From: Alisma plantago-aquatica
Taxonomy: Eukaryota; Streptophyta; Magnoliopsida; Alismatales; Alismataceae
Reading direction: 5' to 3'
Assembly: GCA_963693085.1 (NCBI GenBank)
Contig: OY856409.1
Coordinates: 1,614,685,711 to 1,614,749,710, forward strand
Length of the DNA: 64,000 bases
The position numbers and the translations under genes were made by a program. Below the pieces are notes generated by a model. That model saw nothing but the letters and a program-made list of their open reading frames with translations. It ran no database searches and was not told the origin of the DNA. This document shows positions 47,391-58,924 of this stretch, one piece after another. Within the stretch, counting starts at the first letter, position 1; the number at the start of each line of letters is the position of its first letter.

Positions 47391-48300
47391 ATGGGTTTCT
47401 AGGCGAACATAATATAACACCAATCCCTTGTTCACAACCTCATTCAACGCACAATTTTCTTATAAAAACACTTGTGGACATCCATAACAACATATCAATG
47501 CTTCCTAAATTAATCAATATATTATTTTATAACACAAATCGTGGTGGGTATAACATAGAAAAAAAACTCAACATGTCACAACATAAACATGTCCTTAACC
47601 TAATATACATATATTTGTAACCAAACTCATTCGGAAGAGAGACCATGAAACACCATGCATTGATTTGAAATATAGATTGATACATTCTTCTTTGAAAGAG
47701 ATTATTTATAATGTAAATATAGATTCATACATTCTTCTTTGAAAGAGATTACTTATAATGTAAATTGTCTCATCTTTGAACTAAAATCTAATGCATGAAA
47801 GGTAGAAAAGCAACAGAAAGATCTCATGTTTCATCATTAAAAGAGTAAAGAGAAGAAAACTTTCAACATTTATATGTCATGCCCCCTAATATCCACTTCA
47901 TCTACTTGGGATCCATACCTAGTTCACTCTGTCACACCATAGAACATTATTTTCTAGGGATACAAATAGAAGGCAAGAAGATATGCTAATTATGTTCCTC
48001 CAATCATTGTGGCAGATAAGCTTGCATTTTAGTAGGTAAGACTTTCTAGATCACTCTAATTGAGGAAGACAAGTCCCTAAGAAGGGACTGAATCTATCGG
48101 TTCCAGGCTATTGTTTTGTAACGAGACGAATCAAAAATCAAGCAAAACAAACAACAGGAGCAGGGTGAAGGTTCCAAAGTAACTTGTTCCTCACCTTTCG
48201 ACAAGTAGAATCCAGGCGGACAAGCTCCTCTCCACCTTGCAAAAGTTGAAGATCCTTCATAGGTCCAGTGGCTCAACCCAAGTTGCCGCTTGTCCCTTGA
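47391..48300. repeat. CACTA upstream region with a 47-bp tandem duplication
   Basis: Non-coding and AT-rich. Two units of 47 bp start at 47670 and 47717 (atatagattgatacattc and atatagattcatacattc), ending at 47763. They differ at only a few positions. No gene is supported; a 60-residue minus-strand frame at 48094-48276 has no known family. Confidence 0.6.
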
Positions 48301-48339
48301 CTAGCCGCCAGCACCACAACTACTGGTGAGTGGTAATGG

Positions 48340-48620
48340 TGCCGAGATGGGTGGCGAGCAGAGAGGGCGGGCGAGCAGAGAGGGCGGCGAGCAAAGAGGT
48401 ACCATGCACAACTACTGGTGGCGCCGAGGTGGGCGGCGAACAGAGAGGGCAGACGATCGAGCTAGGTTGGTTGGCGCCGAGGTGGGCGGCCAACAGAGAG
48501 GGCGGGTGATCGAGCTAGGGAGGCAGCTGGCCTGGAGCGCAGCGGCCGGAGGACCAACAAACGGTGGTGATGGAGGCGAGCGACAGCACAAGAGCGGTGA
48601 GCAGAGGAATCCTCGCCAGA
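48340..48620. repeat. GC-rich direct repeats near the CACTA 5' end
   Basis: Words such as gagcagagagggcgg and gccgaggtgggcggc recur several times, including two longer copies with gaacagagagggc..acgatcgagctagg. GC content jumps against the AT-rich surroundings. The open frame across it reflects the repeat. GC-rich subterminal regions are common in CACTA elements upstream of the transposase. Confidence 0.6.
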
Positions 48621-48689
48621 GCTTAAACCCTCGAAATCAAGATGAATGAAATAGAGAAAGGGGAACAGTCGGGCTCGCGCGGGTGCTAT

Positions 48690-49260
48690 TAAGTTAACAT
48701 TAGGTGTCAGTTATTAAATAAAACTGACACATAAAACTAAAGGTGTCGGTTCTACAGAAAAACCGACACTTATTCTCAATGATAGTCGTCGGTTTTAACT
48801 AGAAAAAAGCTGACGTCTATCTACATATGCAGATTAAAAACATTGTTCTCGATTAATGACCATAGTCATCTCTTTATATCAAAAACCGATGCTCAAAGGG
48901 TGTGAAAAATTTCCCATGGACAGCACAAGAAAACCTATAAGTGTCGGTCACTGTTGTAAAACTGATGACCAAAATGTGCCCAATTTGTATCTCACGAATA
49001 ACCTTTAGTCGTCAGTTTATTAGTTAATAACTGACGTCATATGTTAAATTTTGGAGGTAATTTTTTTCGTTGGAAATTTTGGATTTGGCGGTTAATTTTG
49101 GGTGTCGGTTTGTTATTAAGGAACCAACACTGAATAAAAGCGATACCCATGTCTGGTCGCCCTTCTCAGATTGATGTCGGTTTATTTTATAAACCGACGC
49201 TTTATTGTTTAGGTGTTGGTGTAATTATAAAACGGACGCCTTTAAAAGTGACGTTATAAG
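48690..49260. repeat. CACTA right subterminal repeats
   Basis: Multiple copies of gtcggtt and its inverse aaccgac, often paired across a short spacer (for example ggtgtcggttctac...aaaaaccgacac near 48745). They mirror the motifs at the left end (37270-37700). Confidence 0.8.
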
Positions 49261-49261
49261 A

Positions 49262-49277
49262 CATTTCTGTAGTAGTG
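49262..49277 (-). repeat. CACTA right terminal inverted repeat
   Basis: Reads CACTACTACAGAAATG on the minus strand. It is followed by the target duplication gac (49278-49280). Confidence 0.9.
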
Positions 49278-50246
49278 GACTCACTGCCTGAGTACCTAGG
49301 TTGAGAGGTGGAGTATGAGATATCTGGCTGCTCCCATTAGCTGCCGAGAGGTAGATGTTTCGAGGCCCGCTACGAGATGAGGTCTTACTCAAGAGATAGG
49401 CTTAGGAATCTGGACATGCTTCTAAGCCTTGTATAGTGAGATCATAGTTTGCTGCAATTCTTTCACATGTTGTGGTAAACCTCATGTGGGTTCAGGGCAT
49501 AATAAGATGAATTAGAGGTTAAAAAAGTGTGCATAGTTATTCAATTATTCTTTGTATGTTTATAAATTATTAGTTTTCTTTATAATCAATCAAGCATGTT
49601 CATATATTGATTCACTCTTGTAGATGTCTAGCATATTGTGCCATATTTATGGTTGTGAATGATTAGACTCTTTAAAGTTTACTACTTTTATAATTGATAT
49701 TAGTTGCTCAAAATATATTTGTAATTATATCAATGCTTTAGACTATTTCTTTGGTGCACTCATTCACTGAGTGAGTAGGCTCACCCCTCTACTCATAATT
49801 TTTAGGGAAACCACATGGACTTGAAGAAGGTCATAACATCAGAGTAGATCTACCACATGAGTTAAGTATGATGTTTGTTAAGTTCAGTCAGTCCCTATCA
49901 CTCTAGGTCCTTGCATAGATGTGAGAGAGTTGTAAGTGATGTTGTGTAACTTTGATTCCTTAATAATAAAGTATGTATTTGATTGTCATGTTGTATGCAC
50001 ATGGAAGTGTGAGAAATAGAATGAATGTATGGATGTGTATCATTAATATTGAGATCATGTTAGAGTAATCGAAGTTTAATTCTCTTGTAAAGTTTGTTTT
50101 TGTGATTGGATGTGAGAACAAAAAAGAGTTTGAAATAAAATAAAGGATAAAATAAAAAGTTGGGAATGAGATTTGTATTAAGTATAATCCTCAAACTTAT
50201 TCCCTAATCTCATGATTAGTGGAAATTGTGGGATGCGGGTGTAACA
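49278..50246 (+). repeat. LARD2 5' LTR, second part
   Basis: It continues the LTR after the CACTA element (gactcactgcctgagtacc, compare 61660-61680) and ends in gcgggtgtaaca. It shares with LARD1 the block cattcactgagygagtaggc and ctcacccctctactca. Confidence 0.9.
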
Positions 50247-53200
50247 ACTTGGTATCAGAGATTAGGCTGAGTTGTCAGGGACCATTAGGATAGAAAGTTA
50301 GAGTTATAAGTGTGGTAGATAGTAGGTGATGTGTCTATAGCTCTGGGAGGTATGAGTATTTAGATACCCCGGTCTGGTATCTGAATACTTAGGTTGAGCA
50401 GTATCAAGCTACTCTATCTATTCTTATCTAGATGCCCTGGCTAGGTATGCAAAGGAAGGATGGGTTAGAGAGAAACCCTAGAAATCTTAGGGTTAGGAGA
50501 CCAAAAAGTAATGAAGGAGTAAGAGATTAAACATAGAATGCGATACAAATCTTGCTTTATATTACTTCTTTGATTGGAGATCAATAGAAATACTCTTATA
50601 TATTTTAATTTAGATTATCAATTTGTAGAATATATATGGTTCTTTTATATTGTTGTGTATCATGAAGTGATTCAATTATTGTTTATATTCTTTGTATCAA
50701 GTAGACCAGAAGTTATGTTTAAATGAGTTTTCCCTAAGTGGATATTCTTTCCACATATTTCAGATTAATAGGAGTTGGTTAATCTTGAGTAGCTCTTGGC
50801 TTCAGGACTGCAGGTTCAGCTTGGTCCGGCTGGCAGGGTGTGTTACTAGGATCTAATGAATCCTATTGAAAATATAATAAGAGTAGACTCTGGATAAATT
50901 AGACCCACATCATAGTGAGAATGTACATACACTAATATGTTGAAACATATGGGAAAGATTAGAATAGCTAAGAATCAGTTGGAACTGATATCTGAGATCC
51001 AACTTTGGGGCCTTAGATAAGAAACCCTAAATTGGGAAATAAAAGAACACGACATAAGGTTCAAATTAAGTTTAATGATTAGTATTATATGATCTCTAAA
51101 TATGAAATATGGAAAAGATATGAGAAAAGTATGTAATGTCCAACATAGTAAGAATCAATCATGAGAAATGGATTATATAATCGAGTACAATGTTTTTATG
51201 CACTCCAAAGCAAAGGGAAAATAGAAGAAAAGAGTTAAGTATACGATAAGTACATAGAAGTGAAGTTTAAAAGAATGAAAGTGAAGAGAATTAGATGAAC
51301 ATGTAAATCATAAGACTAAGATAAGAAACTTAGTTGAAACAAAGAGAAATGTTGGAAATGATGAGCTTGATTAAGGAATGAGGATTACATTACATAATGG
51401 AGAGAATGGTATGTACACCTTTGTTATGAAGTTTAATACATTCATCCTTACTACCTTTAGATTCTAAGTCTCTATAGAACAATAAACTAGTTTCTAAAAG
51501 AAGAACAAAAGTGTAGCTTAACAAATGAATAAGTCATACAAAGATAGACTATATTCAGGAAGGAAAAACTTGATTGAAAGAGAAACTAAGTTTGACCCAT
51601 GCATGAGTGGTTTGATTTAAAATGAAGGATACATAATGTATTAAACATGAGGAAACAAGTAGAGGGATTATTGATTTAGAATTTCAACTTCACATTAGTA
51701 GAAGGATAAAAAGAAATATGTAAAACATGGTATACATGATCATGCACATGAATAAGCAACATGATCATAAAAGAAAATAAGAAGTTAAAGATGACAGATG
51801 GAAGAGTAGTATATGGTAAGAGGATTATGGAAAGTAAGGAAGGGTTTGAAACATGATGGAGTAATATAGATTATAAAAGAAAGAAGTTAGGAGATTCAAG
51901 AAAGTGCTAATTTGTCAAGTATCCTTGTTGATAACCAATTAAACCTACATATGACAAATGTATTAAGGGAATGTTTGAAGATAAGAATTCTAAGTCTCAT
52001 AATCATCTTCTCTTTCATATATTACTTAATGAGAGCAATGTGGGAATGAAGTGATAAGAAAATGAATCATATATGATGCATAACCACCATGGTAGAGACA
52101 TCTAGTGAATGTAATAATGACACACAATATGATGATGAAACCCTAGCAAGGTAAATTGATAATGTAATCTATCTGAATGGCCAAGTAAGAGAAAGGAAAT
52201 TCAATTAATAAGATAAGGAAGACTTTAGAAAAACTTGTGAGATCCAAAGTTTGAATTTCAAATTAAGGGAGCAAAGTCACATCACAATAAGAACCAAACC
52301 CTAGAATGTTTAGAGTTGTAGTAGTTCAAGATATGTCACTAGTGATTTGACCTTGAATACTAGCATCTCTATAAAACAAGATCATGAGATTTGCACTATG
52401 AGAAGTAAACTAGAACTAATAGTAATCTAGGGTTTAAAGGTAACTAATCTGAAAGGTAGATAAACAATATGGAAATGATTTAGAGAAAAGGATAAGAAAT
52501 GGATTTGAAATATAAGAGGTGTAATTTGTTGAAGGTATAACGAGGGATGTAAATTGATTCTATGTATGATTTCAGTGTACATGTGCAAGCAATATGTTGA
52601 TTAAAGGTGTCTGATAGTTGTAGTCATTCATAACAATATTCCATCTTAGTATTGTACAATTTTGGTATGGTGATATGGGTTGAATGATGATGCAAAAAAT
52701 GGAGGGTTACTCGGAATAAGGTAGTCTTACCTATTCACTCATATGAATAGAAGGGATGGTAATCATATTGTATTGATATGTAACTCTAATGAGGTATAGC
52801 TTGTTATACCTAGCTTTAATAACTAAGTGATGGTAATTGGGTATGAATAGTCCTTGAATGACTAGTACAATCATGGAGTACTCTATTACTGTTGTTAAAA
52901 CCGTAGTATGTTATAACCTGATGGTTACACCTTGATTTATGTGTGTGGGTTCATACTTGAGAATAGTATGGAATGTGATGGTGATGCTTCACCTTATGCA
53001 TTCATGATCCAATGGGGATGCAATGAGTAAGGGCTTGGGTTTAAGTGGTAATTAGTAACATTAGTATAATTTATCTTGTTGAACCTAACTCTAATACAAA
53101 TAGATAAAGATGAGTATTCATGTTTAAAATTCTTATATGATGGAATGATGGTGGAATAACCTCCTTAATATGATCATAACCTTAATATGTTAATTGGTGG

Positions 53201-53899
53201 TTATCATAGCCACATGGTTGATACTTTCTTATGCTAAACATGTACATTATGAATATGATCAGGGTTAATCATATCTAGATTCCTTGTATGTTGATGTAAT
53301 AAAGGAATGTTCTTAATGTTAATATAACCCTACTATGATTGTTTATTAATATCTTCTGGATAATTAATGTAATATTGTGTTGATGCAGTCTATTATGTGT
53401 AAGTCAGTTGTTGAGCCTTGCTATAAGGCATGGAAAGATAATGATGATCTTTCAGGGAATAGTATGATGGTCTTTATGACCGTTGGACATGGTTGAGCCC
53501 TGGATGAGGTGTAATACTCTTGTGTTGATAAGGGTTGATACCCTATGATATTGTGAAAAGGATTTATATATTGTGATAGTATTATGACTAGTGTGGTCTC
53601 ATGAATGGCAAGTGAATAGTAGCATGTGATGATGAGATGAGAAATTATGTTTCACACATTTTATATCTTTTAAAAGTTGTGATTTGGAGAGGAACACATG
53701 ATTGAATGTTGAAAATAAAATTCTAGATTGTAGTATTCGAAAGCTTAAAAGGAGAGAGATACGCCTACCCCTAGTAAAGGTTCTTCGAAGGAATCATGTA
53801 TAGAAAAGTTACTTGGAAAGGAGAATCAGAGATGTTTAACAAGTATCTTTTCCTCTTTTTGAAATTTTGAGATGAATTTTTTTATTAGAGGGGGAGAAT
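50247..53899 (+). other. LARD2 interior, no protein
   Basis: No long open frame. It is collinear with LARD1 (21272-24362) with several added segments, for example around 51340-51470, 52130-52510 and 53030-53850. Conserved words include ggcttcaggact, actaggatctaatga, cattatataatmgagta-type segments and tagcttgttatacctagct. It ends with the polypurine tract agagggggagaat (53887-53899). Confidence 0.8.
50250..50261 (+). other. Primer-binding site of LARD2
   Basis: TGGTATCAGAGA, three bases after the LTR, matches the initiator-Met site in 11 of 12 bases. Confidence 0.8.
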
Positions 53900-54868
53900 T
53901 GTTACAACCCGTTCCTAGCTTTGCTGGTAATCCTAGAGATCTAAGATAATCTTAATACTTGTCATATTTTTGCTAGTACTATTTTTATCTTGTGTTTTAT
54001 ATTAACTTTTATAACCTTAAATACTTGTTTGGGAAACTCATAATCATGACTTAAGCCTACTATAAAGATCCGAGTTGGAGTAACATAGCATTAGCATAGC
54101 ATACATGTATGTAAGAAGAGAGTTAATGACATTGGAGTAAATAATTAATAAATGATTTTTCATTTGATAATATCATAAAAATTATATTGTAAGATTTTAG
54201 AAAAATCAATTATGAATCCGATGAAAAAAGAATGAACTAAATCATAGTTAAAATGAGTGAGTTATGCCCTTTTTAGTAAACATATACAGAGCACCGCGAC
54301 TGCGGCTGACACCGCGACCGACACTGCGTCGACACCGCGACCACGACCATGACTGACGCTGCATTGACATCGTGTTCGACGCTGCGTTGACACCACGACA
54401 ACGACCAACGCCGCCCAGAATAGCCAATCGTAAAACGATCATATCTCGAGCAATACTGATCTGTTTTCAACAAAATGAAGTGTGTTGGAACCGTAATTTG
54501 ATCCTCTATCATACCAGACAAATTGCTCTACAAGTGGGCGATATGAAAGGCAATTTCTGGGGTGATTTTTGGGGAAGAATGTGAAGAACGACAAAAATCC
54601 AAAAGGGTTTCTATAGATTCGACTTGGTAAGTAGGTTTAACCCTTGATTCTTCCTTGTTTTGATTTCCCCTTGCTCAGAATCCCTAATTTGGTGAATTTG
54701 AGGTTTGAGTTAACCTCTAATCTTCACATTCTACCTACAGTAGACCTTCTTTAGGGCTGAAAGGAAAACGAAACTGCTAATTTTCTAGGGTCTTGCTATG
54801 GATTTGAGATTTTTGGAGATGGGCTACGTTTTTAAGGTGTTTTCACAGCTTAGGGTGAGTGGGTACTT
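53900..54868 (+). repeat. LARD2 3' LTR, first part
   Basis: It starts tgttacaacccgttcctagc and aligns with 35106-36120 with many substitutions, up to gtgagtgggtactt, where LINE2 is inserted. Confidence 0.9.
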
Positions 54869-54894
54869 TTCTTTTTGAGAACCACATACAGTCT

Positions 54895-57800
54895 TTATTG
54901 ATGACTTTTGAATAGGCTACAAATATTGACCTTAACCATTAACCAAGGAGGTTTAAAGGTAAAATCTATTGTCGAAGCATTGTGTAAGACATGCTTGGCT
55001 ACTGCATCAACAATTAAGGTGTACGATCTAGGTACATAATAAAAGGTGAGAGAAGGTAGCTGCTCTTCAGACCATTGTCTGAGCAAGGGTTTGATGATCA
55101 CCGGAACATCACTGGTTTTGTTGAAGAAGGATATGCCTGTCTTGGAGTCGGAGAGGATTACAGGGCTAGAAATCCCATCCTCCAGACATATGGAAATAGC
55201 TTTGGAGATAGATCTGGCTTCAGCTTCAATGGCGCTAGGCGCATGACCTGGGACACCGATCCCTCGTACTAAGTCACCAAATTTTGTCATGATTACTATG
55301 CCTGAGGCATAGGTACTGGACTGTTTGTTGAAAGCAGCATCTACGAAAATGAGATGGTTATTATCTACCAATTGGATTTTATCAGAAACTTCTACTTTCT
55401 TCTGAAAGATGTGCTTAGGAAGGTCCATAATAGAAGACGATCGTGCATGAATGAACTTAACCAGAACATCCGTCGGCGCCCTACGCTGAGTGTGAGCCCA
55501 TTCATTCCTCACTGTCCATAGATGCCAGCAGGCTATGACTAGTAAAGGATTTTCTTTGGCCTCCCTGATAACAGTATCTCGCCATTGATTATCATCCAGG
55601 TTGAAAAACTGATGTGACACACCGATTGATCGCCATACCTCTCTACTTTTAACACAATCCCACAGGCAGTGTAGAATTGTTTCCTCGCCATTGTTGCATT
55701 GAGGGCACATTGTCGAGATCTCCATGTGCCTTCTTTCTTTCTCGACATTGGTCAGGAGAGCGTTGTGCAGCAGTAGCCATAAAAAAGTTTTGATCTGCCC
55801 GGGTACTTTCAGCTTCCACATGACTTCCCAGATATCAGAACTAGCAGTGTCATTTTGGTGCCTGAGCCAGCTGTATGCAGACGACGAAGAGAACTCACCA
55901 AGTGGGTCCTCCGTCCAGGCCCATCCATCCTCCCCAGCCTCCAGCTGCGGTGGTGGAATGTCTTTAATGTGAGACCAAGTATCACTGGGAAGGAAGTTAT
56001 GTATGAAGCTCCAGTCCTACGACTCCTCACAAACAGCCATCGAGGATACTTTTAGGTCCTGTAGCCCTTCTGGAATGACGAAGGTGGGGTGCATCACAGT
56101 TAGGCATTGATTGGCAAACCAAGGGTCAGCCCATACATTTATAGAAGTTCCATTGTTCACGATTCTCTTGCAGTTGTCCTGAATGAGGGGAATCGTTGAA
56201 CGAATAAAGGACCATGCCGTAGAGCATGAACCCTTTTTTAAGGAGCCCTTAACATAGTATTTGTGATGCATGACCTGCACCCAGGGCTTGCTCGGGCAAG
56301 ATAAGAAAGTCCAAGTGTTTTTCAACATAAGAGAAGAGTTTTTATCAGAGGCATCTTTAATGCCTAGACCCCCGTTCTTTTTAGGGCGAGTAACCTTGTT
56401 CCAGGAGACTAGTCACATTTTCTGTTGATCGCGGGTACCTTGCCAAATGAATCGTCTGATGTGCTTATTGATGTCAGCACATACGGCGGGAGAGAGTTTG
56501 ACATACTGCATGTCATAATATGGGATTGCTTGTAAGGTTGCTTTAGCCAGTGTGATCCTTCCAGCCAGAGAAAGATGACGGTGAGTCCACCCATTCAGTC
56601 TGACTTTGATAGAATCAACAAGGGAGGCATGAGTGTTCCGGTTGATGCGTTTGTGAATAATAGGTATCCCAAGGTATTTACCCAAATCTTCCGTGAAGGG
56701 GATACCCAGGCGGTTACTTACACTGACTTTCTCTGAGGAAGGAGTCTTGGACAAGAAATAGCATTTGGATTTAACATCTGAAACTTCCTGCCCCGAAACA
56801 TTGGAGAAAACACGTAAGATGCGCTTTAAGCAGGTTGCTTGGCGCGTAGAAGCTTCTGCAAATAGGATAATGTCGTCAGCAAACATAACATGCGAGATGG
56901 GGGGGGCATTCTTAGAAAGGACCAACAGTTTCCAATCGTCCTTGCGCACAGCTTCAGAAATGGCTTGATGAAGACATTCCATGCAAAGCACAAAGATATA
57001 GGGACTTAACGGATCGCCCTGTCTGACGCCTTGATTGGGCTTGATAGGAGGAAGAGGATTACCATTCCAAAGAATTGAGGCATGTCCTGAGGAAAGAATG
57101 CTCATGATCAGCTTTACAATGGAATATGGAATCCCTGCTTTGGTGAGGGTGTCACAGATAAACGACCAGCTCATTTTATCAAAGGCCTTAGATAAATCAA
57201 TTTTTACTGCCATCCATTTCGTCTTCCCTTTCTGGAAACACATTGAGTGAATGGCCTCTTGGACGAGCAATATGTTGTCTATAATTTTCCTGCCCGGGAT
57301 GAAGCTTGACTGTGTCGGCGAGATCCACTGATTCAGAAAAGGCTTGAACCTCTCCACAATCACCTTAGAAATCAGTTTAAGACATGAATTCGTGAGAGAT
57401 ATGGGGCACAAGTCACTGCATGTTTCAATGTTGCTATGCTTAGGAATGAGGACGACATGAGAATTGGCTAACTCCGGTTGAATGTATGATGTAGAGAACG
57501 CTGCTTGCACTGTGGTGATGATTGACCGAGTGATGAGCTTCCAGTTTAGTTGCATAAAATCAGTGTGGACGCCATCCGGGCCCGAAGCTTTAGAAGGGTT
57601 AATTAGGAACAAGACTTTCCTGATTTCTTCTTCATTTGGTATTTTCGCCATCACGATACTTTGGGCTGGCGGGAGCCCCGGGAAGTGGCCAACGTACTGT
57701 GAGAGGTAGTGCCCGTGAGGTTGGGACGGGGCCATTAAACTATTGAAGTGTGTCCAGACCAAATGCTTCAACTCTACTTCATCAGTGATCCAGTTGCCGA

Positions 57801-58905
57801 CTTGATTCTTGAGCCTGCTAATGCGGTTGCTCTGACGTCTCACTTTCACTTGAGAGTGAAAGAATTTGGTATTACAGTCGCCTACTTGCAGTCAATCGAT
57901 GTGGGCTTTCTGTTTCCAATCAGCTTCTTCACGGAGAAGGATATGTTGTAGTTGCTCCTGGAGGTCAATACAGGACATTTCGTTAGCTAAGGATGGATTG
58001 GCGGGAAGTGATACGTGAGCCTTGTTCAATTTGTGAATAATGAAATTCTTCTGGCGGTGTTGGAGCTTCATAATGTTGTCCTCCCATCTAGTGATGGCTG
58101 GACTGAATTTCGCAAGGGCCTCTGTGAAGGGGAGGGAGCAGTCCCAATTAGCTACAACTTGATTAGAGAAGTCCTCATGCATATTCCAGCTGGCTTTTGT
58201 TCGAAACACATGCTTGGCACGACCACCTCCGGACTGGAGAGATATAAGAAGAGCATTGTGATCAGAAAAATAGCATGGAAGGATCGTGACTGTCGTAGAT
58301 TGATTGCAGTCAAGCCAGTCGCTGTTCGCCGCAAGTCGATCCAGGCGCTCGAAAATCCGTCCCATGTGAAAGGTAAACCATTGGCCTATTGAAGGGACTT
58401 CGGCTAGGCCAGCGGCTAACAAAGTTTTGTTGAAGGCCGCGCACACTGCATGATCGAAAAACTTGCTTCCAACCTTCTCAACAGGCGAGAGCATGGTGTT
58501 GAAGTCACCGATGACTGCCCAGTCTCTGGAAATGCCATTGGCTATGTTCAAGAGGTGATTCCAGAGCCACTTACGGTTCGTAGAGCTCGGACTGCCATAA
58601 ACAAAAGTGATCAGAGAAGTTTTGTTAACTTGAGAATGGATGAATTGTCGGTGATTTAGAAGAATGTTGACGGACGTGGTGTGCTGGTCCCAGAGTAACC
58701 AGATACCGCCAGAAAAGCCTATAGCTTCCACTCGATGCGAAGAAGAGAAACCAATGGATTTAATTATCCCTTCAGCTCGTGAGCCACAACATCTGGGCTC
58801 GATGATAGCCATGATTTGTAACCTGAATTTTCTTTTAATATAACGAAGAAATTGGATTTTCTTATCAGAGCACGCACCCTGTATATTCCAACAGAGGTAA
58901 TTCAT
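54895..58905 (-). pseudogene. LINE2 ORF2: endonuclease, reverse transcriptase, RNase H; three stops
   Basis: One frame of 1,337 codons starts at the ATG 58903-58905 (MNYLCWNIQGACSDK), 19 bp after ORF1 ends. Endonuclease motifs: WNIQG, EPRCCGSRA, VYGS, GDFN and SDHN. Reverse transcriptase: SGPDGVH, KIDLSKAFD (57178-57204), GVRQGDPLSPY and FADD (about 56872-56883), so the active site is intact. Next come zf-RVT (CPQCNNGEETILHCLWDC) and an RNase H domain (FVDAAFN, IEAEARS, LSDSKTG). Stops: 57892-57894 (TGA where Trp is expected), 56413-56415 (TGA) and 56017-56019 (TAG). The terminal stop is 54895-54897. Apart from these three codons it looks whole, so it died fairly recently. Confidence 0.9.
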
Positions 58906-58924
58906 GGATAACGGTGGGGGGAAG

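Larger units (their letters stand above)
37223..49277 (-). mobile_element. CACTA (En/Spm-type) DNA transposon, 12,055 bp
   Basis: It starts CACTACTACA and ends in the inverse (TGTAGTAGTG), is flanked by a 3-bp target duplication gac (37220-37222 and 49278-49280), and sits in the LARD2 5' LTR; the unsplit sequence is seen in the 3' LTR near 61665. Genes are read on the minus strand: a Tnp2-type transposase (45.3-47.0 kb) and then a second gene ending in a Ulp1-like protease (45.3-38.1 kb). Subterminal repeats built on gtcggtt/aaccgac lie at both ends. LINE1 sits in an intron. The transposase is broken, so the copy is not autonomous. Confidence 0.95.

Noticed and set aside
48326..48649. 107-residue Gly/Arg-rich frame
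   Set aside because: It arises from GC-rich direct repeats at the CACTA end; no start context or homologous protein pattern.
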